A DNA stretch of 64,000 nucleotides from Mesonia aestuariivivens (GCF_019311235.1 NZ_JAHWDF010000002.1:276094-340093), one strand, 5' to 3'. Positions 52,648 through 63,295 are shown, numbered from the stretch's first letter. Notes: generated by a model not told the origin, from the letters alone. Translations and numbers: made by a program.

Positions 52648-55600
52648 TTATTTTTCGGGGAATTTAATGTAGTCTGGAGCTAACGTTTTTTGATCAATTT
52701 CCATTTCTTTAGAAACTTCTTCAAGCTTAAGTTCTTTATTTAAAATTTTATAAATTAGCTCTCTAAACGTATCAAAATCTACTGCGTAAGATAAACCTAC
52801 ACCTTGCGTGTAGCCTAAGGGTTGCCCTATGTATTGAATAGTGTTTTCTCTGTTAAATAGATTTGCTCTTAGTGTACCTTCTTCATTTAAAAGCAATTCT
52901 ACTTCTACATTACCCACTACCACAGATTGAGTAACGCCCCCAATAGGAACTCCTACTCGACCGTTAATAAGAATTTTCTCTGTTATATTTGTAGATAAAC
53001 TTAGTCCAAACCTATCGGCTGTGGTTTGATCTGGCGTACGGTCTCCTTGTACATAATCTATCCCTATTTTAAATTTACCATCATCATCAGCAAAAATATC
53101 GTCAAATAAACCTGAAGCACGCTCGGCAATAAGGTTGCCTGGTGCATTTTGACCAACGGTATACTGACTGTAAAAACTACCTTGGGTAATTAAAGATAAA
53201 GCTTGTATTTCTGTACTTTGACGGTCGCTTATTCTATATTCTAATTCAGATTTTACAACAGAACTTAAGTTAGGGTATTCTAAGTTAAAGGTTAAATCTG
53301 TTTCTGTTAATTCTCCATTCAAATCGATATAAACTTCAACCGGAATATTTCTATTAATAATTGGGTTTTCAAGTAATATCGCAGGATTTGCTTCTGTTTT
53401 ATATAAAGCGCGTACATTTAAATCTGCCCGAGTTGGGCTGCCATCCCAAGTAATATTTCCGCCAGAAACTACTTTAAATTCTTTTTGAACTAAACCAGCA
53501 TACTTAAAATTATAAACACCATCGTAAACCACAAAATCTCCCCACATATTGAATTTTCCATTTGTATTAATCTCGATAAGTAAAGTTCCGGCGCCACTTC
53601 CTGCTAATGTGCTTCCGCTATTTTTATCGACTACAATTTCTACTTCAGCTTCATTGGTTACATCTAATTCAAAATTAAGTTCTAATCCTTTTACTTCTTT
53701 AATTTTAATTTCTTTGCCTTGCTGACGCGCTAATTTTTCTTCAGGAGTTAAGAAATAAATAAAAGAATTGTCTCCAATAGCTTCGGTATCACTCAACGGA
53801 ATTTCAAAAATTGTACCTTCTTCTGTTTTTGCAACTACATCGATCACCAGTTCTTCTGTGGGTCCAGAAATATTTGCGTTACCACTAATAAAAGCAGTAC
53901 CGTAATATAAAGCATCTTCTGTAAATTTTGTATCGAGTACAACTAATCGCTCTGGTGCTAAAATGTCGAGATCTAAGTTCCAATTAGAAAAAGCTTGATG
54001 AGAAATAGTACCGTCTATTATTCCTTTCGTTTTGTATTTGGTATCGACAACATCTACGTTATTAAAAATAAATTCTTGGTTGGTTAAATCTACCACAGCA
54101 TTTTGTTGTAAATTAAGATCTACATTTAAATAAGGTATTTTTAATCCTGCATTATTCAGAGTCAATCTACCCGAAATATCAGGGTTTCGGTAATCTCCAG
54201 TAACTTTTGCATTTCCAAAAACCAATCCTCTAATATCTGTAATTACATCTGCCCCTAATGCACTAAACGCGTTTAATTTAAAGCTATCTAGATTTACATC
54301 TAAGTTAATATTAGGGTTTTCTTCACTTACATTAATGCCTCCTTTTGCTCTTAAAAAATCATATTCTTTATTACCTAATAGCGCTTTTATGTTGTATTGT
54401 GTTAAATCTTCGTTTCCGTCTATATTCAATTTCAGATTTCCGTAGTTAATGTTGTTAACAGCAATACTATCTATGGCTAATGAAGAAGTGGGATAATAAA
54501 TCCCATTTTCTTGGTAGAAATCTAATTTACCGTTCACCATCCCTTTTAAACTAATACTGTCTATATCTGGAGTAATTTTAGCTAGATCTACGTGATTAAA
54601 ATTTAGTTTGAAGTTTTTATAGGTAGAGTCTCTAGCTTCCCCCGTAAGACTTATTAATTCATTTTCATGCGTAAAAGTTAGCGTATCAATTTTAAAACTA
54701 CTTAGGTCTTTTTCAAAAACAATTTTTTGGTTTCTTGTGTTTTCATTATTAATAAACCATTCACTTTCTTTAAACTTAATATTAGATTTCTTTAAGCCTA
54801 CTACAGATTTCTGTTCGTCGTTTATGGTATGAAAAAAACTAATATTAAAATTATCATTGTTTTGACTTCCGCCTTTAAACTCAGACCTAACAAAAAGTGT
54901 ATCGTTTAAGGTCACATTAATTAAATTGAATTCTGAAGCATTATAATACGGTGTGGATATACTATCTACTTTTATATAGGTGTTAAATAAAGGGTTAGAG
55001 TTATCTATTTGAAGATTTACTTTATCAAATTTATTTTTTAAAACATTAATTTGAGGAGAGCGAAACGTTAATTTAAATTCTGAATCTTCTGAGGCCAAAT
55101 TTCCTTTAATAAATGTATTTGCGGCCAATTCTATATCCGGAAAAAAGACTTCTACTATTTTATTATAAATATCGAAATTAAAATCTAAGTATTGATTTCC
55201 TTCAATGGATATAGGCTCATAATTGGCATATAAACTTCCTATGGCATTCTGAAATAAAGAAGGTACTTCTTCTACTTTAAATATTCCTTCGACTTCACCG
55301 CTAATAACATCTGGAGAATTAATGACTATTTTTCTAACATTATTATTAAAAGTAGAGGAAAGTTGTAACTCTTCAAACTCAAATAATTCATCTTGATTTT
55401 GATACGAAAAGTTTTGAAGGTATAAATTACCTTTAGCATCATTAAAGTTATTGCCTTCTACATTTAAAACAATATCTCCTTTCATAATAGCTATACTGTC
55501 TCGCTTTACAAAATTTAGAGCATTTAAATCTGCATAAGCTACACTGGCTTTAAAATCGTAAACATTGTCGGTTTGTGATACATTGGCGAGCCCGTTAAAT

Positions 55601-57042
55601 TCGAATTTAAAATTAGGATCGTTTCCTATTAATTTTCCATTAAAATTTGGATGATCAAAAACACCAAGAACTTCTATGTTTTTATAGGTATAGCCATTAA
55701 ATTTTAATCGATTTATGGTGCCATTAATTTGAGTGTTTAAAGTTTCTTGTGTAGACCCTACTCCATCTACATTCAAATTAAAAGTAGCATATCCTAAAGA
55801 AGCGTTTCCTAAAAGCCTTCCTAAGTTAAAACGGTTCATTTTAATATTTCCTTGGTATCGAATAAAATCAGGATCATTTAAATCGTTTAATATAACATTA
55901 AGGTTAGCATTTCCTAACTGTGTGGCAATTAAAGAGTTTGTTTCTAGACGGGTTGGCGTAACGCTTATAAAACCAGTTAAAGTCAGGTTGCCTACTTCTT
56001 TTAATTTTTTGGGTAATGAATTTCCTAGAATAGTAGGTAGCAAATTTACCAAGTCGTAATAGTTGGTAGAAAACCGATTTAAATTACCAGAAATCTGAAA
56101 GTTTTTTTCTTGATTAATTAAGTCTTTAAATTTTAAATTTCCGCTAATAGCGCTACGGTCCATCCCTGTTAATCGCCAATCATTGAGTTCAAAATCATTT
56201 AATTTCCCTTCTAATTTTCCTTCAAATGTAAACTTCTCTGTGTTTCCAAACTCTTTATATAATTTTTTTAGGTCTTTGGTATCGGCCTTAGATTCTTCAA
56301 AATTAGCGGTTATACGCACATTATTTTCAAAATCTGCCAGCCCTCCTTCTTCATAATCAAACTGAATATCACTCGCTATTTTTGAATGTTGAGTTTCAAG
56401 CAATAGGTCTTCAAAAACCATTTTTGTAGAGGTATAGCGAAAGCGCGTTGCTAAATTTTCAATATCGATACCACGCTGTTCTTTTGCTCTTAAGCTTTCT
56501 ATGTTTACAGAAACATCGGTACCGTCTACCACTAAGTTTGCGGCATTTATATTTAAATTATCAAAGAATAAAACCTCAGAAGCTTCTAGATTTTCATCTA
56601 CATAACTAAATTCACTATTATAGGTAATAATATGATTAATAGTTAAAACAAAAGGCTGTTGTTGGGGTTGGCCCGTATTAAATTGATCACCAAAAAATGA
56701 GAGGTTGTCTTTCTCTTCTCCTTTGTAGTGTCTAATTTTTAATTTTAAACCATTTGCTGTTAAATCGCCAAAATCTAAATGTTTTCCACTTAAAATAGCA
56801 GGTAAATTAATTAAGGAGGTATTAATTTCTTTAGCGCTAATTAAGCTATCTTGGTGATGATCTGCAATAAACACTTCATCTAACACTACTTTTCCGCTAT
56901 AAGAGATACTAATAGATTTTACGTTAATATTAGTCCCATAAGTTTCATTGAGTGTATTTGTTAGTTTATGAGCAACACCAGTTTGGACTGCTGGAATTGA
57001 AAATACAAGAACTAAAACAATAAAAAACAGCAAAATAGCCAC
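52648..57042 (-). CDS. tamB: TamB-like translocation and assembly protein
   Basis: The 1464-residue protein has an N-terminal membrane helix (about 2-18), a very long repetitive beta-strand region made of strand pairs such as FKGNDPN-like and IDLNGELTETDL, and a C-terminal TamB/DUF490 domain ending with LTQGSFYSQYTVG and LLNEEGTLRANLFNRENT. It should form a bridge across the periplasm for outer-membrane insertion or lipid transport. It is a single gene convergent with the SSS symporter and divergent from tsaD. No tamA is in the window. Confidence 0.9.
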   Translation of the reverse strand: MAILLFFIVLVLVFSIPAVQTGVAHKLTNTLNETYGTNINVKSISISYSGKVVLDEVFIADHHQDSLISAKEINTSLINLPAILSGKHLDFGDLTANGLKLKIRHYKGEEKDNLSFFGDQFNTGQPQQQPFVLTINHIITYNSEFSYVDENLEASEVLFFDNLNINAANLVVDGTDVSVNIESLRAKEQRGIDIENLATRFRYTSTKMVFEDLLLETQHSKIASDIQFDYEEGGLADFENNVRITANFEESKADTKDLKKLYKEFGNTEKFTFEGKLEGKLNDFELNDWRLTGMDRSAISGNLKFKDLINQEKNFQISGNLNRFSTNYYDLVNLLPTILGNSLPKKLKEVGNLTLTGFISVTPTRLETNSLIATQLGNANLNVILNDLNDPDFIRYQGNIKMNRFNLGRLLGNASLGYATFNLNVDGVGSTQETLNTQINGTINRLKFNGYTYKNIEVLGVFDHPNFNGKLIGNDPNFKFEFNGLANVSQTDNVYDFKASVAYADLNALNFVKRDSIAIMKGDIVLNVEGNNFNDAKGNLYLQNFSYQNQDELFEFEELQLSSTFNNNVRKIVINSPDVISGEVEGIFKVEEVPSLFQNAIGSLYANYEPISIEGNQYLDFNFDIYNKIVEVFFPDIELAANTFIKGNLASEDSEFKLTFRSPQINVLKNKFDKVNLQIDNSNPLFNTYIKVDSISTPYYNASEFNLINVTLNDTLFVRSEFKGGSQNNDNFNISFFHTINDEQKSVVGLKKSNIKFKESEWFINNENTRNQKIVFEKDLSSFKIDTLTFTHENELISLTGEARDSTYKNFKLNFNHVDLAKITPDIDSISLKGMVNGKLDFYQENGIYYPTSSLAIDSIAVNNINYGNLKLNIDGNEDLTQYNIKALLGNKEYDFLRAKGGINVSEENPNINLDVNLDSFKLNAFSALGADVITDIRGLVFGNAKVTGDYRNPDISGRLTLNNAGLKIPYLNVDLNLQQNAVVDLTNQEFIFNNVDVVDTKYKTKGIIDGTISHQAFSNWNLDLDILAPERLVVLDTKFTEDALYYGTAFISGNANISGPTEELVIDVVAKTEEGTIFEIPLSDTEAIGDNSFIYFLTPEEKLARQQGKEIKIKEVKGLELNFELDVTNEAEVEIVVDKNSGSTLAGSGAGTLLIEINTNGKFNMWGDFVVYDGVYNFKYAGLVQKEFKVVSGGNITWDGSPTRADLNVRALYKTEANPAILLENPIINRNIPVEVYIDLNGELTETDLTFNLEYPNLSSVVKSELEYRISDRQSTEIQALSLITQGSFYSQYTVGQNAPGNLIAERASGLFDDIFADDDGKFKIGIDYVQGDRTPDQTTADRFGLSLSTNITEKILINGRVGVPIGGVTQSVVVGNVEVELLLNEEGTLRANLFNRENTIQYIGQPLGYTQGVGLSYAVDFDTFRELIYKILNKELKLEEVSKEMEIDQKTLAPDYIKFPEK

Positions 57043-57157
57043 TAATATTCTTCCTAATATTTTTAAAAACTTTTTAATGTGTGTTAGCGTTTTAATAGGG
57101 TTTCTTTATTCGTAATAATGTTGCTAATTTTGTATAAGCAATAGCAAGATTACTATA

Positions 57158-57189
57158 TTTTCAATGCAATGCAAATTTAAGTAGCTTTG
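57158..57189 (+). promoter_or_regulatory. Possible promoter of the tsaD operon
   Basis: TAGCTTTG at 57182-57189 matches TAnnTTTG. A TTTT at 57158-57161 could be a degenerate -33 box with a 20-base spacer. It lies about 39 bases ahead of the ATG at 57228. Confidence 0.5.
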
Positions 57190-57227
57190 CCAACAATAAT
57201 AACAATTTCTGTACCTAAAAATAGCTA

Positions 57228-58250
57228 ATGGCCTCACAAAATATTTATATACTTGGCATCGAGTCTTCTTGCGATGATACCGCAGCAGCTGTACTCTGTA
57301 ACGGTAAAATTAAAAGTAATATTATCGCTACTCAAAAAATTCATGAAGAATATGGAGGTGTGGTGCCAGAACTTGCTTCTCGAGCGCACCAACAAAATAT
57401 TGTTCCGGTGATTGATCAAGCCATAAAAAAGGCAGGAATAACGAAAGAAGATTTAACGGCTATAGCCTTTACTCGTGGTCCCGGATTGATGGGTTCTTTA
57501 TTAGTGGGCACCTCTTTTGCTAAATCTATGGCTATGGCTTTGCAAATTCCTTTAATTGAAGTAAACCACATGCAAGCACATCTGTTGGCTCATTTTATTG
57601 AAGAAGATGATTTTGAAAAACCTAACTTTCCCTTTCTAGGATTAACCATAAGTGGCGGTCATACGCAAATTGTACAGGTTAACGATTACTTTAGCATGAA
57701 AGTGATTGGTGAAACTTTAGATGATGCAGTAGGTGAAGCTTATGATAAATGCGGAAAAATGCTAAATCTTCCTTATCCTGGTGGACCTTTACTAGATAAA
57801 CTAGCTAACCAAGGAAACCCTAAAGCTTTCCCTTTTCCGAAACCTAATGTAAAAGATTTAAATTTTAGTTTTAGCGGACTCAAAACTTCTATGCTTTATT
57901 TTTTGCAACGTGAAGAAAAAGTAAACCCTAATTTTATTGAAGAAAACCTCAAAGATATTTGTGCTTCATTTCAATATACGGTGGTTAAGATTTTAATGGA
58001 TAAATTAAAGAAAGCTGTAAAACAAACCGGCATCAAAGAAATAGCAATTGGTGGCGGGGTTTCTGCTAATAGCGGAATTAGAACCGCACTTATTGATGCA
58101 CGACAATGTTTTGGCTGGAAAACTTATATCCCTAAATTTGAATACACCACAGATAATGCAGCAATGATTGCTATTGTGGGTCATTATAAATACCTTAATA
58201 AAGAATTTTCAGATGCAGGTGTTACTGCTCAGGCTCGTTATTCACTTTAA
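57228..58250 (+). CDS. tsaD: tRNA threonylcarbamoyladenosine synthesis protein TsaD
   Basis: The 340-residue ATPase adds threonylcarbamoyl to A37 of tRNAs. It has the ASKHA-type phosphate loop IESSCDDTAA at 11-20, the NHMQAH iron site with His114 and His118, LTISGGHTQIV, and the late DNAAMIA Asp. All are intact at the usual size. It heads a co-directional run of six genes. TsaB, TsaC and TsaE are not in the window. Confidence 0.97.
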   Translation: MASQNIYILGIESSCDDTAAAVLCNGKIKSNIIATQKIHEEYGGVVPELASRAHQQNIVPVIDQAIKKAGITKEDLTAIAFTRGPGLMGSLLVGTSFAKSMAMALQIPLIEVNHMQAHLLAHFIEEDDFEKPNFPFLGLTISGGHTQIVQVNDYFSMKVIGETLDDAVGEAYDKCGKMLNLPYPGGPLLDKLANQGNPKAFPFPKPNVKDLNFSFSGLKTSMLYFLQREEKVNPNFIEENLKDICASFQYTVVKILMDKLKKAVKQTGIKEIAIGGGVSANSGIRTALIDARQCFGWKTYIPKFEYTTDNAAMIAIVGHYKYLNKEFSDAGVTAQARYSL

Positions 58251-58259
58251 TTTCTTTCT

Positions 58260-58973
58260 ATGCAATTATTTTATAATCCTGAAGTTTCTGAAAATCAACA
58301 AGAAGTTATTTTCCCTAAAGATGAAAGCAAACACATAGTTAAAGTCTTGCGTAAAAAAGAAGGTGATAAGTTAAACATTACCAATGGTAAAGGTTTTTTA
58401 TTTTCTGCTGAAATTATCGAGTCAAATCCCAATAAATGCAAAGCTAAAATCATTGAATTTGAAAAGGAAAGTCAAAAAAAATACCAATTGCATTTAGCGG
58501 TAGCTCCTACCAAAATGAATGATCGTTTTGAAACTTTTCTAGAGAAAGCTACAGAAATTGGTTTAACTAGCATTACTCCAATTATTTGTGAACACAGCGA
58601 AAGAAAAATAATTAAGTTAAATAGATTTGAGCGTGTCTTGCAAAGCGCGATGAAGCAATCGTTACAGTATTCATTACCACAAATTTCAGAAGCCATTTCG
58701 TTTAAAGAATTTATGCAGCAAAACCATGCGGGACAAAAATTTATAGCTCATTGTGAAGAGCACGATAAAAAATCACTTCAAAAAGAATTAGACCCAAGAA
58801 AAAGCTACACTATTCTTATTGGTCCAGAAGGAGATTTTTCTCCTGAAGAAATAGAAATGGCTATTCAGCATCAATTTATACCAGTAACCTTAGGGCATAC
58901 TCGTTTGCGTACAGAAACAGCTGGAATTGTAGCGGCGCATACTGCGGCTTTAATTAATGAATTTCAAGAATAG
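58260..58973 (+). CDS. rsmE: 16S rRNA m3U1498 methyltransferase RsmE
   Basis: The 237-residue SPOUT enzyme has an N-terminal PUA-like part (VIFPKDESKHIVKVLR, INITNGKG) and a C-terminal knot with AVAPTKMNDRFETFLEKATEIG, ILIGPEGDFSPEEI and LGHTRLRTETAGIVAAHTA. These match RsmE, which methylates U1498 of 16S rRNA. It follows tsaD by nine bases. Length and motifs are normal. Confidence 0.94.
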   Translation: MQLFYNPEVSENQQEVIFPKDESKHIVKVLRKKEGDKLNITNGKGFLFSAEIIESNPNKCKAKIIEFEKESQKKYQLHLAVAPTKMNDRFETFLEKATEIGLTSITPIICEHSERKIIKLNRFERVLQSAMKQSLQYSLPQISEAISFKEFMQQNHAGQKFIAHCEEHDKKSLQKELDPRKSYTILIGPEGDFSPEEIEMAIQHQFIPVTLGHTRLRTETAGIVAAHTAALINEFQE

Positions 58974-59073
58974 TGATTAAATTGCAATGGGAAACATCCA
59001 AGGTTTTTAATGGATTTTTGAAAAAGTACCACTAATAAAAATCTACCTATATTTATCAAAATTTTCAAGAATA

Positions 59074-59715
59074 ATGAAAAAGTTTTTTTTTCTTTTATTG
59101 AGTTTTGGGTTTAGTTTTTTACAAGCACAAGAAATTGCAGTTTTAAAATACAATGGCGGTGGCGATTGGTATAGTAATCCTACCTCTCTTCCTAATCTTA
59201 TTGCGTTTTGCAATGAAAATATAGGGACCGCTATTCAAAAGAAACCCGTAGCGGTAGTTTCTAAAAGCACTGATATTTTTAGTTATCCGTTTGTTTATAT
59301 GACAGGACACGGTAATGTCTTTTTTACTGAAGAAGACGCATCAAATCTTCGGAACTACTTAATAAGTGGTGGTTTTCTTCATATAGATGATAATTACGGC
59401 ATACGCCCATACCTAGAAAAAGAACTGAAAAAGCTATTTCCTAATCAAGAATTGAAAGAATTACCGGCAGATCATCCTATTTTTTCTTCAGCTTATAATT
59501 TCCCAGAGGGTTTACCGAAAATCCATGAACATGATGGTAAACGCCCGCAAGCTTTTGGAATGACTTATGAAAATAGATTAGTTTTATTATTTACTTTTGA
59601 GACCGATTTAGGAGATGGTTGGGAGAACCAAGAAGTACATAACGATCCTACAGAAGTACGACTAAAAGCATTAAAGATGGGTGCTAATATTATAAAATAT
59701 GCTTTTGAACATTAA
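59074..59715 (+). CDS. DUF4159 secreted or membrane-bound protein
   Basis: The 213-residue product has an N-terminal signal peptide ending LQAQ and matches DUF4159: a VLKYNGGGDWY start, PFVYMTGHG, FLHIDDNYG and a central HDGKRPQAFGMTYENRLVLL; the fold looks like a class I amidotransferase/alpha-beta scaffold. The family is widespread in Bacteroidota and in predicted aerotolerance-type clusters; function is unknown. It follows rsmE by 100 bases, so an extra promoter is possible (TATATTTA near 59047). Confidence 0.85.
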   Translation: MKKFFFLLLSFGFSFLQAQEIAVLKYNGGGDWYSNPTSLPNLIAFCNENIGTAIQKKPVAVVSKSTDIFSYPFVYMTGHGNVFFTEEDASNLRNYLISGGFLHIDDNYGIRPYLEKELKKLFPNQELKELPADHPIFSSAYNFPEGLPKIHEHDGKRPQAFGMTYENRLVLLFTFETDLGDGWENQEVHNDPTEVRLKALKMGANIIKYAFEH

Positions 59716-59718
59716 ACA

Positions 59719-60240
59719 ATGAGTGAACAATTAGACCATTATAGCAATAAATTTTCTTCGGAAAAATTTCCTATTATTTTAATTACCGCAGACGTGAGTA
59801 GTCCAGCGAACTTAGGAAGCCTATTTCGTTTAGCAGATGCCTTTCATATTGAAAAAATTATTTTTTGTGGTATCGATGAGCATATTATTGATAGCAACCG
59901 TTTAAAGCGCACAGCAAGATCTACACAGCAACATGTTCTGTATGAGTTTAAAGAAGATATTTATCAAATTATCGATCAGTTAAGTGCTGAAGGTATTCAA
60001 CTTTTAGCACTAGAAATTACAGATGATAGTGTTGCTATAGCGAATCTTCCGTTAGAAAAAAATCAGCGTTTAGCTTTAATTATAGGCGAAGAAAATATTG
60101 GAGTGCCTTCAGGTGTGTTAGAAAGAACTTCAAAAATTATTCATATCCCTATGTTTGGTAAAAACAGTAGTATGAATGTTGCTCAGGCTACGGGTATTGC
60201 TTTATATGAAATTACTAAAAAATTGAGTTCATTTCAGTAG
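59719..60240 (+). CDS. SpoU/TrmH-type RNA 2'-O-methyltransferase
   Basis: The 173-residue protein is a short SPOUT methyltransferase with SPANLGSLFRLADAF near residues 29-43, RTARSTQQH, LALIIGEENIGVPSGVL and the closing MFGKNSSMNVAQATGIALYE. It lacks an L30e-like N-terminal domain. It should methylate a tRNA or rRNA ribose; which one is not clear. It follows the DUF4159 gene by three bases. Confidence 0.9.
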   Translation: MSEQLDHYSNKFSSEKFPIILITADVSSPANLGSLFRLADAFHIEKIIFCGIDEHIIDSNRLKRTARSTQQHVLYEFKEDIYQIIDQLSAEGIQLLALEITDDSVAIANLPLEKNQRLALIIGEENIGVPSGVLERTSKIIHIPMFGKNSSMNVAQATGIALYEITKKLSSFQ

Positions 60241-60258
60241 AAATAATATCTTTACAAC

Positions 60259-61356
60259 GTGAGTAAATCGTTAAGTAAATCTGTAGCCTTAGGAATATTA
60301 AAAGCTCTTGCTGTAGTGCTAGGTGTACTTGTATTTTGTTATTTTATCTACAAAATACAATCTGTGATCGTTTACATAGCCATTGCAGCCGTCATTGCTT
60401 TAATTGGTAGGCCTGTTGTAATCTTTTTAAAAGATAATTTAAAAGTGCCCAATCGTCTTTCTGTAGTAATTGTATTACTACTATTCTTATTTGCTTTTAT
60501 AGGCTTGATTGCTTTGTTTGTGCCAATTATTGTACAGCAAAGCGAGAATTTAGGGCAAATAGATTTAAATGCATTTAAAAATGACCTGAATGTGTTAAAC
60601 GCTCAGGTTAGAGAGTTTTTAGGTGTACAACAAATAGATATTATTGAAGGCTTTAGGCAAACCAGTTTTGTAAAAAACTTTGATTTACAGGTGATTCCTG
60701 ATTTTATGAACCTACTCTTTGGAGGTTTGGGCACCGCTTTAATTGGTGTATTTTCAATAATTTTCATCTCTTTCTTTTTACTTTCAGACAGCTCACTTAT
60801 GCTTAATAGTGTTTTAGTATTTTCTAATTACGGAGATGAAGCGCGCTTTAAGCGAGTTTTTGAAAAAATTAAAGTTTTATTGTCTAGGTACTTTGTGGGG
60901 CTTACGCTTCAAATATTAGTTTTATTTATACTTTATACTATTTTATTAACTGTTTTTGAGGTTGATAACCCTATTGCTATTGCCATTATCTGTGCGTTTT
61001 TAAATGTAGTTCCTTACTTAGGTCCTTTATTTGCAGGGGTTTTAATGACGCTTTTTGTAATCTCTAGTAATTTAGGGGCAGATTTTTCATCTATTATTCT
61101 TCCAAGATTAATTTACGTGATGAGTGGTTATGCTATTGCTCAGTTAATTGATAATTTTATCAATCAACCGTTAATTTTCGGAAAGAGTGTAAAATCTCAC
61201 CCTTTAGAAATTTTCTTAGTGATTTTGATTGCTGGTTTGCTTTTTAATGTTGTAGGTATGATTGTAGCCATACCCGTTTATACCGCAATAAAAGTAATTG
61301 CTAAAGAAGCCTTTAGTGAATATAAAATTGTAAGAAATCTAACGAAAGATTTATAA
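60259..61356 (+). CDS. AI-2E-family transporter (UPF0118)
   Basis: The 365-residue membrane protein starts at GTG and has about eight helices: two near the N-terminus, two in the middle and a cluster from about 195 to 350. It keeps the typical VPYLGPLFAGVL and VKSHPLEIFLVILIAGLLFNVVGMIVAIP signatures. Members include the AI-2 exporter TqsA and Na+/H+ antiporters; here the substrate is unknown. It follows the TrmH gene by 18 bases and the next gene begins directly after its stop. Confidence 0.9.
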   Translation: MSKSLSKSVALGILKALAVVLGVLVFCYFIYKIQSVIVYIAIAAVIALIGRPVVIFLKDNLKVPNRLSVVIVLLLFLFAFIGLIALFVPIIVQQSENLGQIDLNAFKNDLNVLNAQVREFLGVQQIDIIEGFRQTSFVKNFDLQVIPDFMNLLFGGLGTALIGVFSIIFISFFLLSDSSLMLNSVLVFSNYGDEARFKRVFEKIKVLLSRYFVGLTLQILVLFILYTILLTVFEVDNPIAIAIICAFLNVVPYLGPLFAGVLMTLFVISSNLGADFSSIILPRLIYVMSGYAIAQLIDNFINQPLIFGKSVKSHPLEIFLVILIAGLLFNVVGMIVAIPVYTAIKVIAKEAFSEYKIVRNLTKDL

Positions 61357-62550
61357 ATGTTGCATAAAGCTATTCTTCAACCGGAAGTTCAAGAATTTAT
61401 TAGCAAAAATTTAAAAACAGATCTTCCTCAGCTTATTTTAAAAGGTAGCCCCTTTAATAAAATTTCAATTCAAGCGTTAGCCTCACAAATAGAAAGCAAG
61501 CGTAAGGCTGAAAATAAAATACCGTATTGGTTTGCGACCGAAAATATTTTATATCCTAAAAGTTTAAATTTAGAACAAACTTCTTCTGAAATTACGGCGA
61601 GACACAAAGCAAATCAAATTGATGGTAAGCGTATTATTGATCTTACTGGTGGTTTTGGAATCGATAGTTTTTTCTTTGCTGAAAAGTTTGAAAAAGTGAC
61701 ACATTGTGAGCTTAACGAACAACTTTCAGCAATTGCGAAGCATAACTTTCAATACCTGTCATCAAAGAAGAATATAGAGTTTTATGCAGGTAATGGTATA
61801 GATTTTTTAAAAAACGCAACACAAATGTACGATTGGGTTTATATAGACCCTTCTCGAAGAGATCATGCAGGGGGTAGAGTTTTTCAATTGCGAGATTGTG
61901 AACCAGATATTATTTCTCATTTAGAAATGATATTGCAGCACGTTCAAAAAGGAATATTAATGAAGACCTCTCCTCTACTCGATTTAAGTTTAGGGTTGAA
62001 AGAATTGAATTTTCAAGTTCAAGAAATTCAAGTCATAGCTGTAAATAATGATGTAAAAGAGTTGCTATGGAAGATTACCTCAGAAAAGAACACACAAGAG
62101 CTTCCTATTACTGCTATAAACTTTAACAAAAATGATAAGCAGGTTTTTAAAGCAGATTTTTTCAGAGAAAACTCAGCTCAGGTACAATATAGTGAACCGA
62201 AAGATTTCTTATATGAGCCTAATTCTACTATTTTAAAGGCTGGATTTTTTAATTTGTTAGCACAACAATTCCAGTTGCAAAAAATCGCGCCTCATAGCCA
62301 TTTATATACTTCAGAGGAATGTGTGAATTTTCCTGGGCGTACTTTTAAAGTTGAAAAATCTTTACCTTTCCAAAAGAAAAATTTTAAAAAAGCTGGAATT
62401 AACAAAGCCAATATCACAACAAGAAACTTCCCGCTAAGCGTAGATCAAATTCGAAAAAAATTAAATATTAAAGAAGGAGGAAGCATCTATTTATTTTTTA
62501 CGACAAATCTTAACAATGAAAAAATAATTTTAATCTGTAAAAAAGTCTAG
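61357..62550 (+). CDS. THUMP-like class I methyltransferase
   Basis: The 397-residue product has a helical N-terminus, a Rossmann-type SAM site with IDLTGGFGIDSFFFA at about 94-108, THCELNEQLS after it, and a DWVYIDPSRRD catalytic-type loop at about 159-169, then a THUMP-like C-terminal domain. Homologues in Bacteroidota are uncharacterised; they are predicted to act on RNA. It begins at the stop codon of the AI-2E gene and closes the six-gene run. Confidence 0.85.
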   Translation: MLHKAILQPEVQEFISKNLKTDLPQLILKGSPFNKISIQALASQIESKRKAENKIPYWFATENILYPKSLNLEQTSSEITARHKANQIDGKRIIDLTGGFGIDSFFFAEKFEKVTHCELNEQLSAIAKHNFQYLSSKKNIEFYAGNGIDFLKNATQMYDWVYIDPSRRDHAGGRVFQLRDCEPDIISHLEMILQHVQKGILMKTSPLLDLSLGLKELNFQVQEIQVIAVNNDVKELLWKITSEKNTQELPITAINFNKNDKQVFKADFFRENSAQVQYSEPKDFLYEPNSTILKAGFFNLLAQQFQLQKIAPHSHLYTSEECVNFPGRTFKVEKSLPFQKKNFKKAGINKANITTRNFPLSVDQIRKKLNIKEGGSIYLFFTTNLNNEKIILICKKV

Positions 62551-62623
62551 TTTTTTTTAAAATTATTAGATGATAAATTTATAATTATAAGAATTGTGTA
62601 AAGTCAATTTTTAATAATTTTTA

Positions 62624-63295
62624 TTAACCTCTGTGCTTCAATTTGTTACTCAAAGCTTTTATAGATGCTTTCTTTTTAACAAGATCATCTAACTTTGCTT
62701 CAAAAGAAATGGACTTAGTTACATTAGGAAAAGAAAAATTTCCTTTCGCTATAGAGTTTGAAATTAATACATTAAAATAATTAAGAACTAATAACATGAG
62801 CTGTAAACTGTTAGTTTTGGTAATGGTAAAACCTAGTTTTTTTGCGGTATTTTTATTTAAAATATAAGTAGTTCCTGTAAATCTTATTTGCCTAACATTA
62901 TTCTTTTCATATTCTTCTATTAAATTGACTAAACCTTCTAAATATTGCTGAATAATATAATTTGTACGCTGCTTGCTATTCCATTTAAAATTTAGCACAA
63001 AATAGTAATCTAATAGCGTACCCCCGTGAATTTGCAAAACACCATTTTTTTCTTTTTCGACGATGAAAAAATTTGAATAATAAATTAATTTTCCACTTTT
63101 TTTATTGTTAGGTACATCAATAAATGGTGCGATAATCGTGAGTAATAGATAAAAAACGAAAAATGCTATGAAGTATATGTTGCTTTGCCAAGCAATTATA
63201 AGAGCGATAATAAATAGCAAGAATGCATAACAACAAACAATAAGTTGAATCTTTTTTTGTTCTTTTTGCTTTTTTTGATAAAATGGATGATTCAA
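62624..63295 (-). CDS. Two-helix membrane protein of unknown function
   Basis: The 223-residue product has a basic start, two hydrophobic helices at about 18-36 and 42-60, and a long soluble part (about 70-223) with strands NGVLQIHGGTLLDYYFVLNFKW and a Lys-rich tail. No family is recognised; the layout suggests a small anchored cytosolic domain. It is monocistronic and convergent with the methyltransferase. Confidence 0.6.
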   Translation of the reverse strand: MNHPFYQKKQKEQKKIQLIVCCYAFLLFIIALIIAWQSNIYFIAFFVFYLLLTIIAPFIDVPNNKKSGKLIYYSNFFIVEKEKNGVLQIHGGTLLDYYFVLNFKWNSKQRTNYIIQQYLEGLVNLIEEYEKNNVRQIRFTGTTYILNKNTAKKLGFTITKTNSLQLMLLVLNYFNVLISNSIAKGNFSFPNVTKSISFEAKLDDLVKKKASIKALSNKLKHRG